DNA from: Candidatus Sulfopaludibacter sp. SbA3
GTDB lineage: Bacteria; Acidobacteriota; Terriglobia; 2-12-FULL-54-10
Direction of reading: 5' to 3'
Assembly (NCBI GenBank): GCA_945865705.1
Contig: CAMBEY010000038.1
Span: 1-15,130, forward strand
Length of the DNA stretch: 15,130 bases
Positions 14,627 to 15,130 of the stretch are shown piece by piece. Every line of letters starts with the position of its first letter. Within the stretch, counting starts at the first letter, position 1. The notes beneath the pieces were generated by a model. The model was not told the DNA's origin. It ran no database searches and saw only the letters and a list, made by a program, of their open reading frames with translations. The position numbers were made by a program, and so were the translations under genes.

Positions 14627-15130
14627 CTACGGCCGCGTCAAAACCCATGGACCGTTCGTTGTTACCACCACCGTATGCTCGAAATGCGCCGAATGGCTGC
14701 CATCTTCCGTTACCGCCGTCCACTGGTCCTGCAGGACGCGGGAGGCGTAATGGCCCATGTTCACCATCGGCTCGATGGCTAACACCATTCCCTCTTTCAG
14801 TTTCGGCCCCTGCCCCGCCGGCCCGTAGTTAGGAACCTTGGGGTCCTCGTGGAGTTTGCGACCGATGCCGTGTCCGACAAACTCCCGCACCACCGAAAAA
14901 CCGTTTTTTACTACATGCTGCTCAACCGCAGCGGAGATATCTCCCACCCGGTTGCCCAACCGCATCTGTTCGATAGCGGCTCCGAGCGACTCTTCCGTAA
15001 CTTTCAGCAGCTTCTGCAATTCCGGGGTAATCTCACCCACGGGTACGGTAATCGCGGAATCACCGTAATATCCATCTACTTCAACGCCGACATCTATGCT
15101 AACGATGTCCCCTTCGCGCAATACTTTCTT
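14627..15130 (-). CDS. map: Methionine aminopeptidase, 5' end outside the window
   Basis: MAP removes the initiator methionine from nascent proteins in the cytoplasm. The visible part is the last 167 codons. The frame stays open to the edge, so the true start lies beyond 15130. All five metal ligands are visible: the two Asp (IDVG and GDSAI), His (EFVGHGIGRKLHE), Glu (AIEPMVN) and Glu (FEHTVVV). The pattern VPNYGPAGQGPKLKEGMVLAIEPM matches type I MAP. The N-terminal substrate-contacting histidine would be upstream and cannot be checked. It leads into rpmJ after a 41-base gap, as expected for the end of the spc cluster. Confidence 0.97.
   Translation of the reverse strand, partial: KKVLREGDIVSIDVGVEVDGYYGDSAITVPVGEITPELQKLLKVTEESLGAAIEQMRLGNRVGDISAAVEQHVVKNGFSVVREFVGHGIGRKLHEDPKVPNYGPAGQGPKLKEGMVLAIEPMVNMGHYASRVLQDQWTAVTEDGSHSAHFEHTVVVTTNGPWVLTRP

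Overview
The window is about 57% GC (estimated by eye) and gene-dense. It holds most of the tail of a bacterial ribosomal-protein/RNA-polymerase cluster plus a set of housekeeping and poorly characterised genes. I see no phage, transposase, CRISPR, rRNA or tRNA signal. The protein style suggests an Acidobacteriota-like bacterium: a PD40 'TolB-like' secreted protein, a GEFIRP-type flippase-like membrane protein, an NYN-LOTUS protein, and zinc-binding (C+) forms of S4 and L36. This is inference from family resemblance only; no marker gene was compared with a database.

Layout. Bases 1-6014 lie on the minus strand. In transcription order they encode a secreted beta-propeller-like PD40 protein (6014-4905), an NYN ribonuclease-like protein with two LOTUS/OST-HTH domains and an Arg/Gly/Pro-rich tail (4831-3386), a polytopic flippase-like membrane protein (3190-2138) and dihydroxy-acid dehydratase IlvD (1838-159). 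The last two are separated by a 299-base gap. It contains a 108-nt imperfect inverted repeat that begins five bases past the upstream stop codon, a second hairpin, and a 21-codon ORF with a Shine-Dalgarno sequence ahead of ilvD.

Bases 6292-10974 lie on the plus strand: a small CxxC/CxxC protein (unrecognised), a 440-residue cysteine-free soluble protein (unrecognised), IMP dehydrogenase GuaB with a good sigma-70-type promoter, and a multi-pass DUF1624/HGSNAT-like acyltransferase.

Bases 11004-15130 lie on the minus strand. They are the end of the spc/alpha ribosomal cluster, read as map (cut by the window edge)-rpmJ-rpsM-rpsK-rpsD-rpoA-rplQ, closed by a perfect 13-bp intrinsic terminator. infA, often found between map and rpmJ, is absent. 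L17 carries a long Ala/Lys/Pro repeat tail, and rpsD appears to start at TTG behind a perfect AGGAGG.

The cluster genes supply translation and transcription machinery, GuaB commits IMP to guanine nucleotides, and IlvD serves valine/isoleucine synthesis. I found no convincing evidence of a new multi-gene system. The least explained pieces are the 108-nt inverted repeat, the NYN-LOTUS protein, and the two unrecognised plus-strand genes.
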